From contig DWXE01000028.1 of NCBI GenBank assembly GCA_019119355.1, positions 62,001-126,000 on the forward strand: a DNA stretch of 64,000 nucleotides, written 5' to 3'. The position numbers were made by a program, and so were the translations under genes. Position 1 is the first letter of the stretch, and each line of letters begins with the position of its first letter. The DNA comes from Candidatus Eisenbergiella merdigallinarum. GTDB taxonomy: Bacteria; Bacillota; Clostridia; Lachnospirales; Lachnospiraceae. The notes under the pieces are model-generated. The model saw only the letters and a list, made by a program, of their open reading frames with translations. It searched no databases and had not been told where the DNA came from. Below, piece by piece: positions 16,272-24,629 of this stretch.

Positions 16272-17024
16272 CTATGATATGCTTCCCTCTTCCAATCGGT
16301 ACATCAGCCAGCTCATGACGGTCAGCCCCGCGGTTTCCGTCCGGAGGATCCGCCTGCCCAGCGTGATGGGGGAAAAGCCCGCCGCCCGCGCCAGCTCCAC
16401 CTCCGCTTCTTCAAATCCCCCTTCGGGGCCGATGAACACGGCGATTTTCTGCCCGGGCCGGACGGATTCGATGAGCTGACGGGTCCTGTCCATCCCTTCC
16501 GAAAGCTCGTAGGGCATCAGGCGGACGTCCATCCCCTCCGCCTGCGCCAGGGCTTCCCGAAAGGAGCACACCCTCTCCACCTGCGGGACGATGCCCCGCC
16601 TGCTCTGTTTGGCTGCCGCCTCCGCGATGCCCTGCCAACGGGCCGTTTTCGCCTGCGCCTTCTTCTCATCCAGCTTCACTACAGCCCGTTTCGTCGCCAC
16701 GGGAACGATCCGGTGCACGCCCAGCTCAACCGTCTTCTGCACGATCAGCTCCATCTTGTCCCCTTTGGGCAGCCCCTGAAAGAGCGTCACCTGCGCCCCC
16801 AGCTCCAGCCCGTCCTCTTTGATGAAGCGCAGGTTCAGGAGCACCTCGTCCTCCGTAAAGGCTTCGATTCCGCACCGGTACTCCCTGCCGTCCACGCCGT
16901 TGAACACGGAAACCTCATCCCCGGGCTTCATGCGCAGGACGTTTTTGATATGGTTGAAATCGCCGCCGGAAATCGAGACACGTCCGCCCGAAATCCGGGC
17001 AGGATCCACAAAAAACTGATACAT
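16272..17024 (-). CDS. rsmE: 16S rRNA m3U1498 methyltransferase RsmE
   Basis: A 250-residue SPOUT methyltransferase. It begins MYQFFVDPARISGGRVSISG (PUA-like part) and ends with the knotted site IAVFIGPEGGFEEAEVELA and LGRRILRTETAGL. It methylates U1498 of 16S rRNA. The start ATG (17022-17024) shares its A with the prmA stop TAA, and the RBS AAGGG lies in the prmA end, so the two are coupled. The prmA-rsmE pair is also adjacent in Bacillus. Confidence 0.95.
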   Translation of the reverse strand: MYQFFVDPARISGGRVSISGGDFNHIKNVLRMKPGDEVSVFNGVDGREYRCGIEAFTEDEVLLNLRFIKEDGLELGAQVTLFQGLPKGDKMELIVQKTVELGVHRIVPVATKRAVVKLDEKKAQAKTARWQGIAEAAAKQSRRGIVPQVERVCSFREALAQAEGMDVRLMPYELSEGMDRTRQLIESVRPGQKIAVFIGPEGGFEEAEVELARAAGFSPITLGRRILRTETAGLTVMSWLMYRLEEGSIS

Positions 17025-18010
17025 TATCCCTTCCTCGCCGTGACGCTGACCCATTCGCCCTGATACGTCACCTCTTCCACGGTCAGTCCCGCCGCCTTCA
17101 CGGCTTCCACCACCGTTTCCTCCTTATCGTCGATGATGCCGGAGGTGATATACACCCCGCCCGGCTTCATCCGGCTTACGACGACAGGCGTCAGAGGGAC
17201 CAGAACGTCCGCCAGGATGTTGGCTACCACGATATCGTACTTCCCTTCGCCGACCTGCTCCTGCACCCACTCTTCCGTAATGATGTTGCCGATGATCAGT
17301 TCGAACTGTTCCGGAGAAATGCCGTTGTTGTTCCGGTTATCCTCCACCGCATCCACGGCGCAGGGATCCAGATCGGTCCCCACGGCGTGTTTCGCCCCGT
17401 ACATCAGGGAAACGATGGACAAAATCCCGCTGCCCGTTCCCACGTCCAGAAGCTGCGTCTGGGGCGTGATATATTTCTTCAGCTGCCGGATGCACAGCTG
17501 GGTGGTCTCGTGCATCCCGGTGCCGAAGGCCGTACCCGGATCGATGTGCAGGATCCGCTTTCCCCCGTCTTCCGGCTTCACCGTCTCCCAGGAGGGGATC
17601 ACCAGAAGATCGTCAATGGTGAACTGATGGAAATACTGCTTCCAGTTGTTGATCCAGTCGATGTCCTCCGTCTCGTCCACCGCGATGCTGCCTTCCCCGA
17701 TGTCGCAGAAGGGCCGAAGGCCGTCCAGCTCCCGCTTCACCTGAGCCAGAATCTCCCCCTCTGTCACGGTTTCCCCGTTCAGCAAAAGGCCGCCGTCCTC
17801 ATCCTCCTCCACAAAAAAGCTCAGATAGGCGACGCCGTCGTCCTCCGGCCCCTCCGGCAGGATGTCCACGAACATCTGCTCCTTCTCCAGCGCCGTCAGA
17901 GGGACCTTATCCTCGATCTGCGCGCCCTCCAGGCCGATGTCGTACAGGGTGCTGATGATGATATCCTCCGCGCTGACCGCTGTTTTAATTCTGAATTTTT
18001 TCCACTTCAT
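17024..18010 (-). CDS. prmA: ribosomal protein L11 methyltransferase PrmA
   Basis: A 328-residue methyltransferase. The N-terminal substrate domain starts MKWKKFRIKTAVSAEDIIIS. The SAM site is LLDVGTGSGILSI preceded by DPGTAFGTGMHETTQLCI, and VVANILADVLVPL is the NPPY-like motif region. It trimethylates residues of L11. GGAGG precedes the ATG by eight bases. First gene of a prmA-rsmE-desulfurase-thiI unit. In Bacillus prmA follows dnaJ; here the two are about 10 kb apart. Confidence 0.95.
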   Translation of the reverse strand: MKWKKFRIKTAVSAEDIIISTLYDIGLEGAQIEDKVPLTALEKEQMFVDILPEGPEDDGVAYLSFFVEEDEDGGLLLNGETVTEGEILAQVKRELDGLRPFCDIGEGSIAVDETEDIDWINNWKQYFHQFTIDDLLVIPSWETVKPEDGGKRILHIDPGTAFGTGMHETTQLCIRQLKKYITPQTQLLDVGTGSGILSIVSLMYGAKHAVGTDLDPCAVDAVEDNRNNNGISPEQFELIIGNIITEEWVQEQVGEGKYDIVVANILADVLVPLTPVVVSRMKPGGVYITSGIIDDKEETVVEAVKAAGLTVEEVTYQGEWVSVTARKG

Positions 18011-18061
18011 CCGTTCCGCCTCCGCTCCTTGTGCACACTACGTCAGTTTTTTACTATAACA

Positions 18062-18102
18062 TAAAAATCAGGTTTGTACATCCCGCAAAATGCACAAACC
18101 TG
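18062..18102 (-). terminator. terminator of the mannoside operon
   Basis: CAGGTTTGTACAT (18069-18081) and ATGCACAAACCTG (18090-18102) pair with one mismatch. On the minus strand ATTTTTATG follows. It lies about 105 bases after the beta-mannosidase stop. Confidence 0.8.
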
Positions 18103-18141
18103 ACTTTCCCCGGCTTCCGGCCGCGGGTTTGCGGCCGCGCA

Positions 18142-18229
18142 GGATCGCTGCCGGAAAATCGCCGCCGCAAGATCGCTGCCCAAAAATCGCTGCCCGAAAA
18201 TCGCCGTCACAGAATCACCGTCGCGGGCG
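18142..18229. repeat. degenerate 14-15-base tandem repeat
   Basis: About six imperfect units of the form GATCGCTGCC(G/C)AAAA run from the untranslated region into the last codons of the beta-mannosidase gene (stop at 18207). Just before it, CGGCCGC and GCGGCCG form a short hairpin (18117-18136). Confidence 0.5.
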
Positions 18230-20741
18230 CGCTGTTATACGCCCCGATCCGCAGCCGCTTCCCGTCCAGCCCTTCCTTTTCCTGCCGGACGCTCACCGAA
18301 ATCTTCTGCCCCGCATCCAGGCAGAATCCGTTGTCCGAATAAAAGACGTCCGTATCCTGAACGGAGAGCATCACGTCCTGGGCGAAGCTGTCGGCGGAAA
18401 TTTCCACCTCCCAAAGCCCCCGGGAATGCCGGAACACCCGCACCTCAAGCCGGGCCTGCGGCAGACGGACTCCGTTGAATTCCCCGATTTCCGTCAGGAA
18501 GAAGCGGTTCTCCAGCCGCCCGGAGGCCGTCTCCATGACGGCTTTCACATAGGAATCCCTGGGGCCGAACCGCTCCAGTTCCTCCTTTTTCAGCAAAAAC
18601 AGGCGGGTCGCCCGGTCGGCAGCGATGACAGCCTCCTCCTGCGTTTCCCACAAAACGGTTCCGTCCCAGGAAAGCGCCGCCAGCCTCAGCGTTCCCGGAT
18701 CGTCCTGCAGGCGCTCGCTGCATCCGTACAGCTCCAGCCCTTCTTTTGTTTCCCGGAACGCCAGGATCACATCCTCATAGGCCCGTTTGGCGTAGTAATA
18801 GGCCAGCTTGGGCCTGCGCATGAAGTCGATGGAGGACATCAGGGTGGGAAACAGCATGTTTTCCCGGTTGGGCGCTATGGGATCGTTGAATTTCCAGTAC
18901 AGGCTGCCGCCGCAGACCCCCTTCCAGGAACGCAGATATTCGATCCAGTATTTCAGCGCGTGGGCGTGGGTGAACTGGGTGAAATAGATGATCTCCTGCG
19001 CCGTGCAGGTTTTGCTCATCTCGTCCAGCCATGGCAGCTCCGCCAGCCACGGGTTTCTGGTCAGATCCAGCTTCTCTCCGAAAAAATTGAAGATATGATA
19101 GGAATCCTCCACAGGAAGGCTGGAGAACCCGTATTCGCTCATGAACCTGGGCACGAATTCCAGAAGCTTCTTATAGTAGTATTCGCTGGAAGGCAAAAAG
19201 CGGGTCAGGTAGATGTGCATATCGCCCTGCAGCGGGGAATTCGGATCGTCGTCCCCCTCTTCCCCCTCGAAGGGGCTGCAGGGGGAGCTCACCAGAAACG
19301 GCCGGTGCGGGTCGATTTCCTTCACCGCCCGGGCCACGCCGATGCGGTTGACCCTGTTTTCCCGGAAATGATCCTGCTGTTCATACCACCAGTACGCCTG
19401 ATCCAGCTCGTTGTCCGCGGACCACAGCACGAGGCTGGCCCTGTTGTAATACCGGTCCGCCACGGCCGCCGCTTCTTCGGACACCCGATCCAGAAACGCG
19501 TCGTCCTGGGGGAAGATCCCGCAGGCCAGCATGAAATCCTGGAAGACCATGATGCCGTTTTCGTCGCACAAATCGAAAAAGCGGTCCGATTCGTAGATGC
19601 CGCCTCCCCAGACCCGAAGCATGCTCAGGTTGGATTCCACGGCGCGCCGGATGTAGAAATCGTAGTCTTCCTCTTCGATCTCGGCATAGACGCAGTTGGC
19701 CGGCACCCAGTTGGCGCCCCGGACGAAGAGCTGCCTGCCGTTGACCTCGAACCGGAACCTCCGGCCCCCCGCCTCGTCCTTCTCCTGGTTCAGGACAGCC
19801 GTCCGGATTCCGAACCGAAACTGCCTGCGGTCCGCCTCCTTCCCGCCGTCGTAGAGCAGGGCCGTCACGTCGTACAGATTCGCATCCCCGTAGGGCCGGG
19901 GCCACCACAGCCGGGGATTTTCCACCTCGAATTCCATTTCCGTCCCGTCCGCCGAAAGCTCCGCCCGGGCCGCTGCCCTTCCCGCAAAGGACAATAACAG
20001 CACGGCGTCGGGGCCGTCCCCTTTTCCGGGATCCCCTTCCCCTTCGCTCCCTCCCGCCTTCCAGGGCCTGGCCTTCAGGCTGGCCGCCAGCACAGCCCGC
20101 CCCTTTTCCAGCCGGACCGTGCGCAGATGGACGGTTTCAAAGACCGCGCAGTCCCGGCTTTCGATGCGGACGGATTTCCAGATCCCGCCCGTCAGGCAGT
20201 GGCCGCAAAAATCCCAGCCCCAGTTCATCTGGGATTTCCGAAGCAGCATCCGGGTCGTGTCGTCCTCCGGATAGATGCCCGTCCGGTCCGCGCCCTTCGT
20301 GCTCTCCACCGGGGAGAGGATCTTCACCGCCAGCGTGTTATACCCTCCGTAACGCAGGATGTCCCCCACGTCGAACCGCTGCTGCAGAAACATATTGTCG
20401 GTTTTCCCCAGAAGCGTCCCGTTGAGCCACACCTCCGCCAGGGTATCGATCCCGTCGAAGCACAGGACGTTTTCCTTTCCCTCCAGTGACGGCCCGCAGA
20501 AGAAATCCCGGACGTAGAGCCAGTCGCTCTCCTCGATCCAGCGCTCTTTGTCCAGATCTTTCCCCAGATAATAGCCGTCGATGAGGCCGTAGGAGCGCAG
20601 CGCGGTGCGCACGTCCCCCGGCACCCGGGCGTCCAGATACCCGGCGGGATAAAAGTCATCCCGGAACACGAAGCCGATATCCGTCCCGCAGTCCAGCCTT
20701 TTCAGTTTGTAAATTCCGTCCAGATCCATCGTCGTTTTCAT
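18207..20741 (-). CDS. GH2 beta-mannosidase
   Basis: An 844-residue GH2 protein without signal peptide, so probably cytoplasmic. Domains in order: jelly-roll sugar-binding part (about 1-200, with MNWGWDFCGHCLTGGIWKSV), immunoglobulin-like part (about 200-310), TIM barrel (about 310-600) and C-terminal beta domains. The acid/base is Glu445 in WSADNELDQ and the probable nucleophile Glu536 in FMSEYGFSSLP. The tryptophan-rich MNWGWDFC motif and the NELD sequence fit beta-mannosidase better than beta-galactosidase. It is the last gene of the ABC transporter operon, and an intrinsic terminator lies 16 bases before its start. The RBS is GGGAG, eight bases from ATG 20741. Confidence 0.88.
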   Translation of the reverse strand: MKTTMDLDGIYKLKRLDCGTDIGFVFRDDFYPAGYLDARVPGDVRTALRSYGLIDGYYLGKDLDKERWIEESDWLYVRDFFCGPSLEGKENVLCFDGIDTLAEVWLNGTLLGKTDNMFLQQRFDVGDILRYGGYNTLAVKILSPVESTKGADRTGIYPEDDTTRMLLRKSQMNWGWDFCGHCLTGGIWKSVRIESRDCAVFETVHLRTVRLEKGRAVLAASLKARPWKAGGSEGEGDPGKGDGPDAVLLLSFAGRAAARAELSADGTEMEFEVENPRLWWPRPYGDANLYDVTALLYDGGKEADRRQFRFGIRTAVLNQEKDEAGGRRFRFEVNGRQLFVRGANWVPANCVYAEIEEEDYDFYIRRAVESNLSMLRVWGGGIYESDRFFDLCDENGIMVFQDFMLACGIFPQDDAFLDRVSEEAAAVADRYYNRASLVLWSADNELDQAYWWYEQQDHFRENRVNRIGVARAVKEIDPHRPFLVSSPCSPFEGEEGDDDPNSPLQGDMHIYLTRFLPSSEYYYKKLLEFVPRFMSEYGFSSLPVEDSYHIFNFFGEKLDLTRNPWLAELPWLDEMSKTCTAQEIIYFTQFTHAHALKYWIEYLRSWKGVCGGSLYWKFNDPIAPNRENMLFPTLMSSIDFMRRPKLAYYYAKRAYEDVILAFRETKEGLELYGCSERLQDDPGTLRLAALSWDGTVLWETQEEAVIAADRATRLFLLKKEELERFGPRDSYVKAVMETASGRLENRFFLTEIGEFNGVRLPQARLEVRVFRHSRGLWEVEISADSFAQDVMLSVQDTDVFYSDNGFCLDAGQKISVSVRQEKEGLDGKRLRIGAYNSAPATVIL

Positions 20742-20756
20742 CCGTTTTCTCCCGGC

Positions 20757-20791
20757 AAATAAAAATTGCCTGCGCGTCGGATCGCACAGGC
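20757..20791 (-). terminator. intra-operon terminator before the beta-mannosidase gene
   Basis: GCCTGTGCG and CGCGCAGGC (minus sense, 20783-20791 and 20768-20776) form a 9-pair stem with one wobble and a 6-base loop, followed by AATTTTTATTT. The next ATG is at 20741, too close for a promoter in between, so it should attenuate read-through. Confidence 0.7.
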
Positions 20792-20806
20792 GACATTTTC
20801 GTTTTC

Positions 20807-20865
20807 GCCGCGCGAAACGGGTCAGAAACGCACTCTCCCTTTTTCTGACCGCGAGTTCGCGCGGC
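20807..20865 (-). other. long hairpin after the solute-binding protein gene
   Basis: GCCGCGCGAA...GTCAGAAA (20807-20828) pairs imperfectly with TTTCTGACC...TTCGCGCGGC (20842-20865). No T-run follows on the minus strand, so a 3' mRNA-stabilising role is more likely than termination. Confidence 0.55.
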
Positions 20866-20875
20866 GGCCTGTCAT

Positions 20876-22444
20876 TTAATTATTTTCCGCCAGATAAGCG
20901 TCCAGCTGGCTCTGGTATTCCGCTACCACCGCGTCGATGCCCGCAGCCTTCAGATTCGCCAGCGCATCCTCATAGCCGTCCTCGTAGGAAACGATGCCCA
21001 GCTTGATGGGATAGATGCTGGCCTCCACTTCCGCCAGGCAGTTCGCGTACTCCGTGGCCACGTTGGTGGGATCGAAGACGAAGTTCAGCACGACGCTGTT
21101 CTCCGCATCCGGTTTTTCAACGCCCATGATTTCGATGAACTTCTCATAGGTGCCGTCCTCGTAGCGCTCGTACTCCATGTTGCCGATCATCCAGTCCGCG
21201 TTGAATTCGAAATCCGGGATCAGCTTTTTGTACGTGCCGTCCCCGGTATTCTCCCAGGTCAGCCCTTCCACGCCGTAAACCATCAGGTCATAGTTTTCCT
21301 GAGAAGAATATACCCACTCCATGAACTTCACCGCTTCCGCAGGATGGGCGCTGGTGGAGGACACGGCCGTATCGTTCCGGAAGGACTGCGGCCGGAAGGA
21401 AGGCCCGTCGGGATTTAAGTAAATGGAATCCAGATTGGTGCCGGGGATTCGTTCATCCCACACTTCCCTCGTTCCCCACATCTGGCAGCCGTCCACCCAG
21501 ATGAAGTTACCGGTCAGCATGGTGTTCCAGGAAGACCAGGAAGGGGACAGCACGTCGTCCGGAATGTATCCCTTTTCATAACAGGTGCGGAAGAAATCCG
21601 CCGTCTGCTTAAACTCGTCGGTTTCGAGCCAGTTCTTCACGTTGCCCTCCTGATCGATGAAAATCAGGTCCTTCTGCACCGTGAAGGGATAGGTATCCAG
21701 CGCCCGGAACAGCCAGGTAAAAGGCTCCGCGTACATGGGGATGATCACCGGTTTGGAATCGCCGTCCCAGTTTTCCGTAAAGACTTCCGCCATTTCCAGC
21801 AGGTCGTCCATGGTCTCCGGATCGTCCAGCCCGTACTCCTCCAGCTTCTCCCTGCGGATGGTGATGCAGCTGGCCTGGTCCGCGTTCTCCGTCCAGTTGG
21901 CGGGGATGGTATAGATCTCGCCGTTCACCGTTGCGGATTCCCACATCCAGTCGGGAATGACGGCCTGCAGCACTTCGCTCTGCTGCACGTACTCCGTGAT
22001 GGGCTGGATGCCCTCCGTGCCGATGTAGGTGGTGAAGGATTTCTGATCTTCCATCACCGCCAGGAGGTCGAATTCCTCCCCTGCGGACAGCATCATGTTC
22101 ACCTTATCCGAAAACGTATCCGACGGGACATAGGTGATCTCCAGCTGGAGCCCCGTTCCGTCCGCCGCCAGCTTTTCGTTGATGGCCGCCACCAGCTCGT
22201 CGTTGTGCTCCACCTCCGTGCCGGGACGGACGTAATTGATGGTGACCGTTTCCCCGTTGGAAGCCGTATCCGACGCAGCTTCTTCCGCCTCAGCAGCGGC
22301 TCCGGACGCGGCCGTTTCCTCCGCTGTGACGCCCGGATCCACGGGCGCGGTGGAGGCGGTATCGGCCGCCTGCTGTCCGCAGCCCGTCAGCATGGCCGCC
22401 GCCAGCAGTCCCCCTAACAGCTTCTTCGCCATTTTCTTTTTCAT
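20876..22444 (-). CDS. extracellular solute-binding lipoprotein of a sugar ABC transporter
   Basis: A 522-residue lipoprotein. The signal peptide MKKKMAKKLLGGLLAAAML ends in lipobox LTGC (Cys22), followed by a Thr/Ala/Glu-rich linker. The mature part has the family 1 solute-binding look of LplA/YtcQ proteins (TINYVRPGTEVEHND, then WMWESATVNGEIYTIPANW). Proteins of this size (about 500-550) accompany LplB/YtcP-type permeases and bind oligosaccharides. No ATPase gene is in the operon, so a shared MsmX-like ATPase is presumed. The ATG at 22444 has AAGGAGGG six bases upstream; the start at 22462 lacks one. Confidence 0.9.
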   Translation of the reverse strand: MKKKMAKKLLGGLLAAAMLTGCGQQAADTASTAPVDPGVTAEETAASGAAAEAEEAASDTASNGETVTINYVRPGTEVEHNDELVAAINEKLAADGTGLQLEITYVPSDTFSDKVNMMLSAGEEFDLLAVMEDQKSFTTYIGTEGIQPITEYVQQSEVLQAVIPDWMWESATVNGEIYTIPANWTENADQASCITIRREKLEEYGLDDPETMDDLLEMAEVFTENWDGDSKPVIIPMYAEPFTWLFRALDTYPFTVQKDLIFIDQEGNVKNWLETDEFKQTADFFRTCYEKGYIPDDVLSPSWSSWNTMLTGNFIWVDGCQMWGTREVWDERIPGTNLDSIYLNPDGPSFRPQSFRNDTAVSSTSAHPAEAVKFMEWVYSSQENYDLMVYGVEGLTWENTGDGTYKKLIPDFEFNADWMIGNMEYERYEDGTYEKFIEIMGVEKPDAENSVVLNFVFDPTNVATEYANCLAEVEASIYPIKLGIVSYEDGYEDALANLKAAGIDAVVAEYQSQLDAYLAENN

Positions 22445-22518
22445 AAACACCCTCCTTTTCATAATGGTTGATATGGATTTTATGGAAGCGCCGCCCTAGC
22501 CGGGCGAAACGCTCCCCG

Positions 22519-23397
22519 TTACCCTTTCACCGAGCCGATGACCAGCCCTTTCACGATGTATTTCTGCAAAAACGGATACAGCAGGACGATGGGGCCGATG
22601 GTGATGGCCGCCGTAGCCATCTGCAAAGATTCCGTAGGCGCGAAGGCGCTGCCCCCCGCGACCCCCGACAGCTGCTTCATAAAATTCTGATCCGAACGCA
22701 GCTTCATCAGATAATACTGGATGGGATACATGTCCACGTCCGTCACCAGCATGATGGCGTTCCACCAGTCGTTCCAGTACGCGATGCCGTAAAACAGCGC
22801 CACCGTGGCCAGGATGGGCTTGCACAGCGGGAAGTAGATCCGGAAGGCGATGACACCGTCGTTGGCGCCGTCCAGCTTCGCCGATTCCATCAGGGAAGCC
22901 GGAAGCTCCCGCATGTAATTTCTCACCAGGAACAGGTTGAACGGGCTGAAAATCAGGTTCGGGATCAGAAGCGCCAGATAGTTTTCCGTCAGCCCCAGGT
23001 TCTGGCACATGATGTACCAGGGCACCATCCCGCCGTTGAACACCATGGTTACGAAGAAGAACATGGCGATCCCGTTCCGGTAATAGACGGAGGTGTTGGC
23101 CAGGGAATAGGAGGCCATAGCCGTGATGCAGGTGGCCAGCACCGTGCCGGTCACCGTGATTCCCACGGAATTGATGTAGCAGCGCGCCACCTCTCCCCCG
23201 TTTTTAAACAGCGTCCTGTACGCCTCCAGCGACAGCTCCTTCGGGAAGAAGGAATATCCGCTGCGCAGGATTTCCGCTTCCGCCGTGAACGAAACGATCA
23301 CCACCAGCACCAGCGGCAGCAGGCAGATCAGCGCTACCAGGGTGACGATCAGATAGATCATTGCTTTTCCTGCGGTGAATTTTCTCGACAGTCTCAT
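22519..23397 (-). CDS. ABC sugar transporter permease (YtcP/LplC type)
   Basis: A 292-residue membrane protein with about six transmembrane segments, the first at about 13-37 (IYLIVTLVALICLLPLVLVV). The EAA loop that contacts the ATPase reads ESAKLDGANDGVIAFRIYFP (about 182-201). The ATG directly follows the TAG of the first permease, with GGAAGGAG inside that gene. With its partner it forms the membrane channel for the sugar taken up through the binding lipoprotein encoded next. Confidence 0.92.
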   Translation of the reverse strand: MRLSRKFTAGKAMIYLIVTLVALICLLPLVLVVIVSFTAEAEILRSGYSFFPKELSLEAYRTLFKNGGEVARCYINSVGITVTGTVLATCITAMASYSLANTSVYYRNGIAMFFFVTMVFNGGMVPWYIMCQNLGLTENYLALLIPNLIFSPFNLFLVRNYMRELPASLMESAKLDGANDGVIAFRIYFPLCKPILATVALFYGIAYWNDWWNAIMLVTDVDMYPIQYYLMKLRSDQNFMKQLSGVAGGSAFAPTESLQMATAAITIGPIVLLYPFLQKYIVKGLVIGSVKG

Positions 23398-24318
23398 CTA
23401 AAACAGCGCTCCTTCCGAAAATTTCTTCCTGGCGATGAAATTGCTCCCCCAGACGCAGATGAATCCCATGCAGGCCTGGAACAGGCTGATGGCCATGGCC
23501 TGGGAAGGGCTGCCGATGACGCGCATCGTCCGGAACACATAGGTATCGATCACGTCCGTGGCGTCGTAGAGCATGCCGTTGTCGCCCACCAGGGCGTAGA
23601 TCATGCCGAAGTCCCCGTAAAAGACCTTCCCCACCGCCATGATGGACAGCATGATGACCGTCGGCATCAGCATGGGGATCGTGATGTAGCGGCACATCTG
23701 CCACCGGCTGGCCCCGTCGATGGCGGCCGCCTCGTAGAGCCCCTCGTCGAATCCCGTAATGGCAGCCAGGTAGATGACCATCTGCATCCCCAGGTCCTTC
23801 CACACCTTCACGATCACCAGAATGGCCGTCCAGTATTTCGGCTCCACGTAGAAGTTGATCTTATCCATGCCCAGGGAAGCCAGAGCGCTGTTTAAAATCC
23901 CGTACTTACTTCCGATGATGCCGTTTAGGATATAGCAGATGATGGTCCAGGACAAAAAATACGGCAGCAGATAACAGGACTGCGCCACCTTCTTAAACCG
24001 TCTCCTTCGGATCTCGTTGATCATGATGGCCAGCGCTACCGCGCAGATCATGGTAAACGCGATGAACAGAAGGTTCAGCCGGATCGTATTGAAGATGACA
24101 TGCATGGCGTCCTTCGATTTAAAGAAGAATTCGAAATTCTTCAGGCCGATCCATTTGCTCCCGGCGATCCCCTTCTTATAGCTGAACTGCTGGAATGCGA
24201 TCACCATATAGGGAATCGTACAATATCCGAACAGAAGGGAGTAGATTGCGGCGGGCAGCAGCATCAGATAGGAAACCGGATTTTTCATAATGTCCTTCAA
24301 AAAAGATCTTTTTTTCAT
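23398..24318 (-). CDS. ABC sugar transporter permease (LplB/YteP type)
   Basis: A 306-residue protein with about six membrane segments, beginning MKKRSFLKDIMKNPVSYLML. Typical LplB features are AAIYSLLFGYCTIPYMVIAFQ and the EAA loop YEAAAIDGASRWQMCRYITI. First gene of the transporter operon. The ATG at 24318 lies about 13 bases from GGGGAGGA, rather far; a TTG at 24330 is too close, so the ATG is preferred. A clear promoter and a candidate regulator site lie upstream. Confidence 0.9.
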   Translation of the reverse strand: MKKRSFLKDIMKNPVSYLMLLPAAIYSLLFGYCTIPYMVIAFQQFSYKKGIAGSKWIGLKNFEFFFKSKDAMHVIFNTIRLNLLFIAFTMICAVALAIMINEIRRRRFKKVAQSCYLLPYFLSWTIICYILNGIIGSKYGILNSALASLGMDKINFYVEPKYWTAILVIVKVWKDLGMQMVIYLAAITGFDEGLYEAAAIDGASRWQMCRYITIPMLMPTVIMLSIMAVGKVFYGDFGMIYALVGDNGMLYDATDVIDTYVFRTMRVIGSPSQAMAISLFQACMGFICVWGSNFIARKKFSEGALF

Positions 24319-24372
24319 TTTTTTATGCAATCCTCCCCAGCGGCGAATGAAAGATTTTCTTTTTTCACTATC

Positions 24373-24401
24373 ATATTAACCAAAATATTCCTAAAAGTCA
24401 A
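24373..24401 (-). promoter_or_regulatory. sigma-A promoter of the mannoside transporter operon
   Basis: TTGACT (24396-24401) and TAATAT (24373-24378) on the minus strand with a 17-base spacer. Confidence 0.8.
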
Positions 24402-24426
24402 TAGTGTTCTTATGTTATTTATATTT

Positions 24427-24453
24427 GATATGTTTTATATGTTACTCATATTC
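24427..24453. promoter_or_regulatory. candidate operator for the GntR-LacI regulator
   Basis: This AT-rich site matches 25785-25811, upstream of the regulator gene, at 19 of 27 positions without gaps (shared cores TTATGTT-type and CATAT). It lies about 25 bases upstream of the operon -35 box. Confidence 0.45.
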
Positions 24454-24479
24454 TGTAGAAAAGGAGCTTTCCTGCCTCA

Positions 24480-24506
24480 TAAAAAAGCGGGCTCCGAAGA
24501 GCCCGC
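24480..24506 (-). terminator. terminator of the GntR-LacI regulator gene
   Basis: GCGGGCTC and GAGCCCGC form a perfect 8-pair stem with a TTCG loop, followed by six T on the minus strand. Confidence 0.92.
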
Positions 24507-24629
24507 AAAAACCTGTCCTGTTTAAAATTGCATCGTTTTCCCGCTCATGCAAGGGCGGGCAGCGCCCCGGCGGCGGCGAAGAAACCGGCGCTCATAAAAC
24601 GCTCCTATATCCGGCCGCTCCGGCGGACA

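Noticed and set aside
18090-19997. Long plus-strand frame opposite the beta-mannosidase
   Set aside because: Antisense shadow; GH2 motifs are clear on the minus strand.
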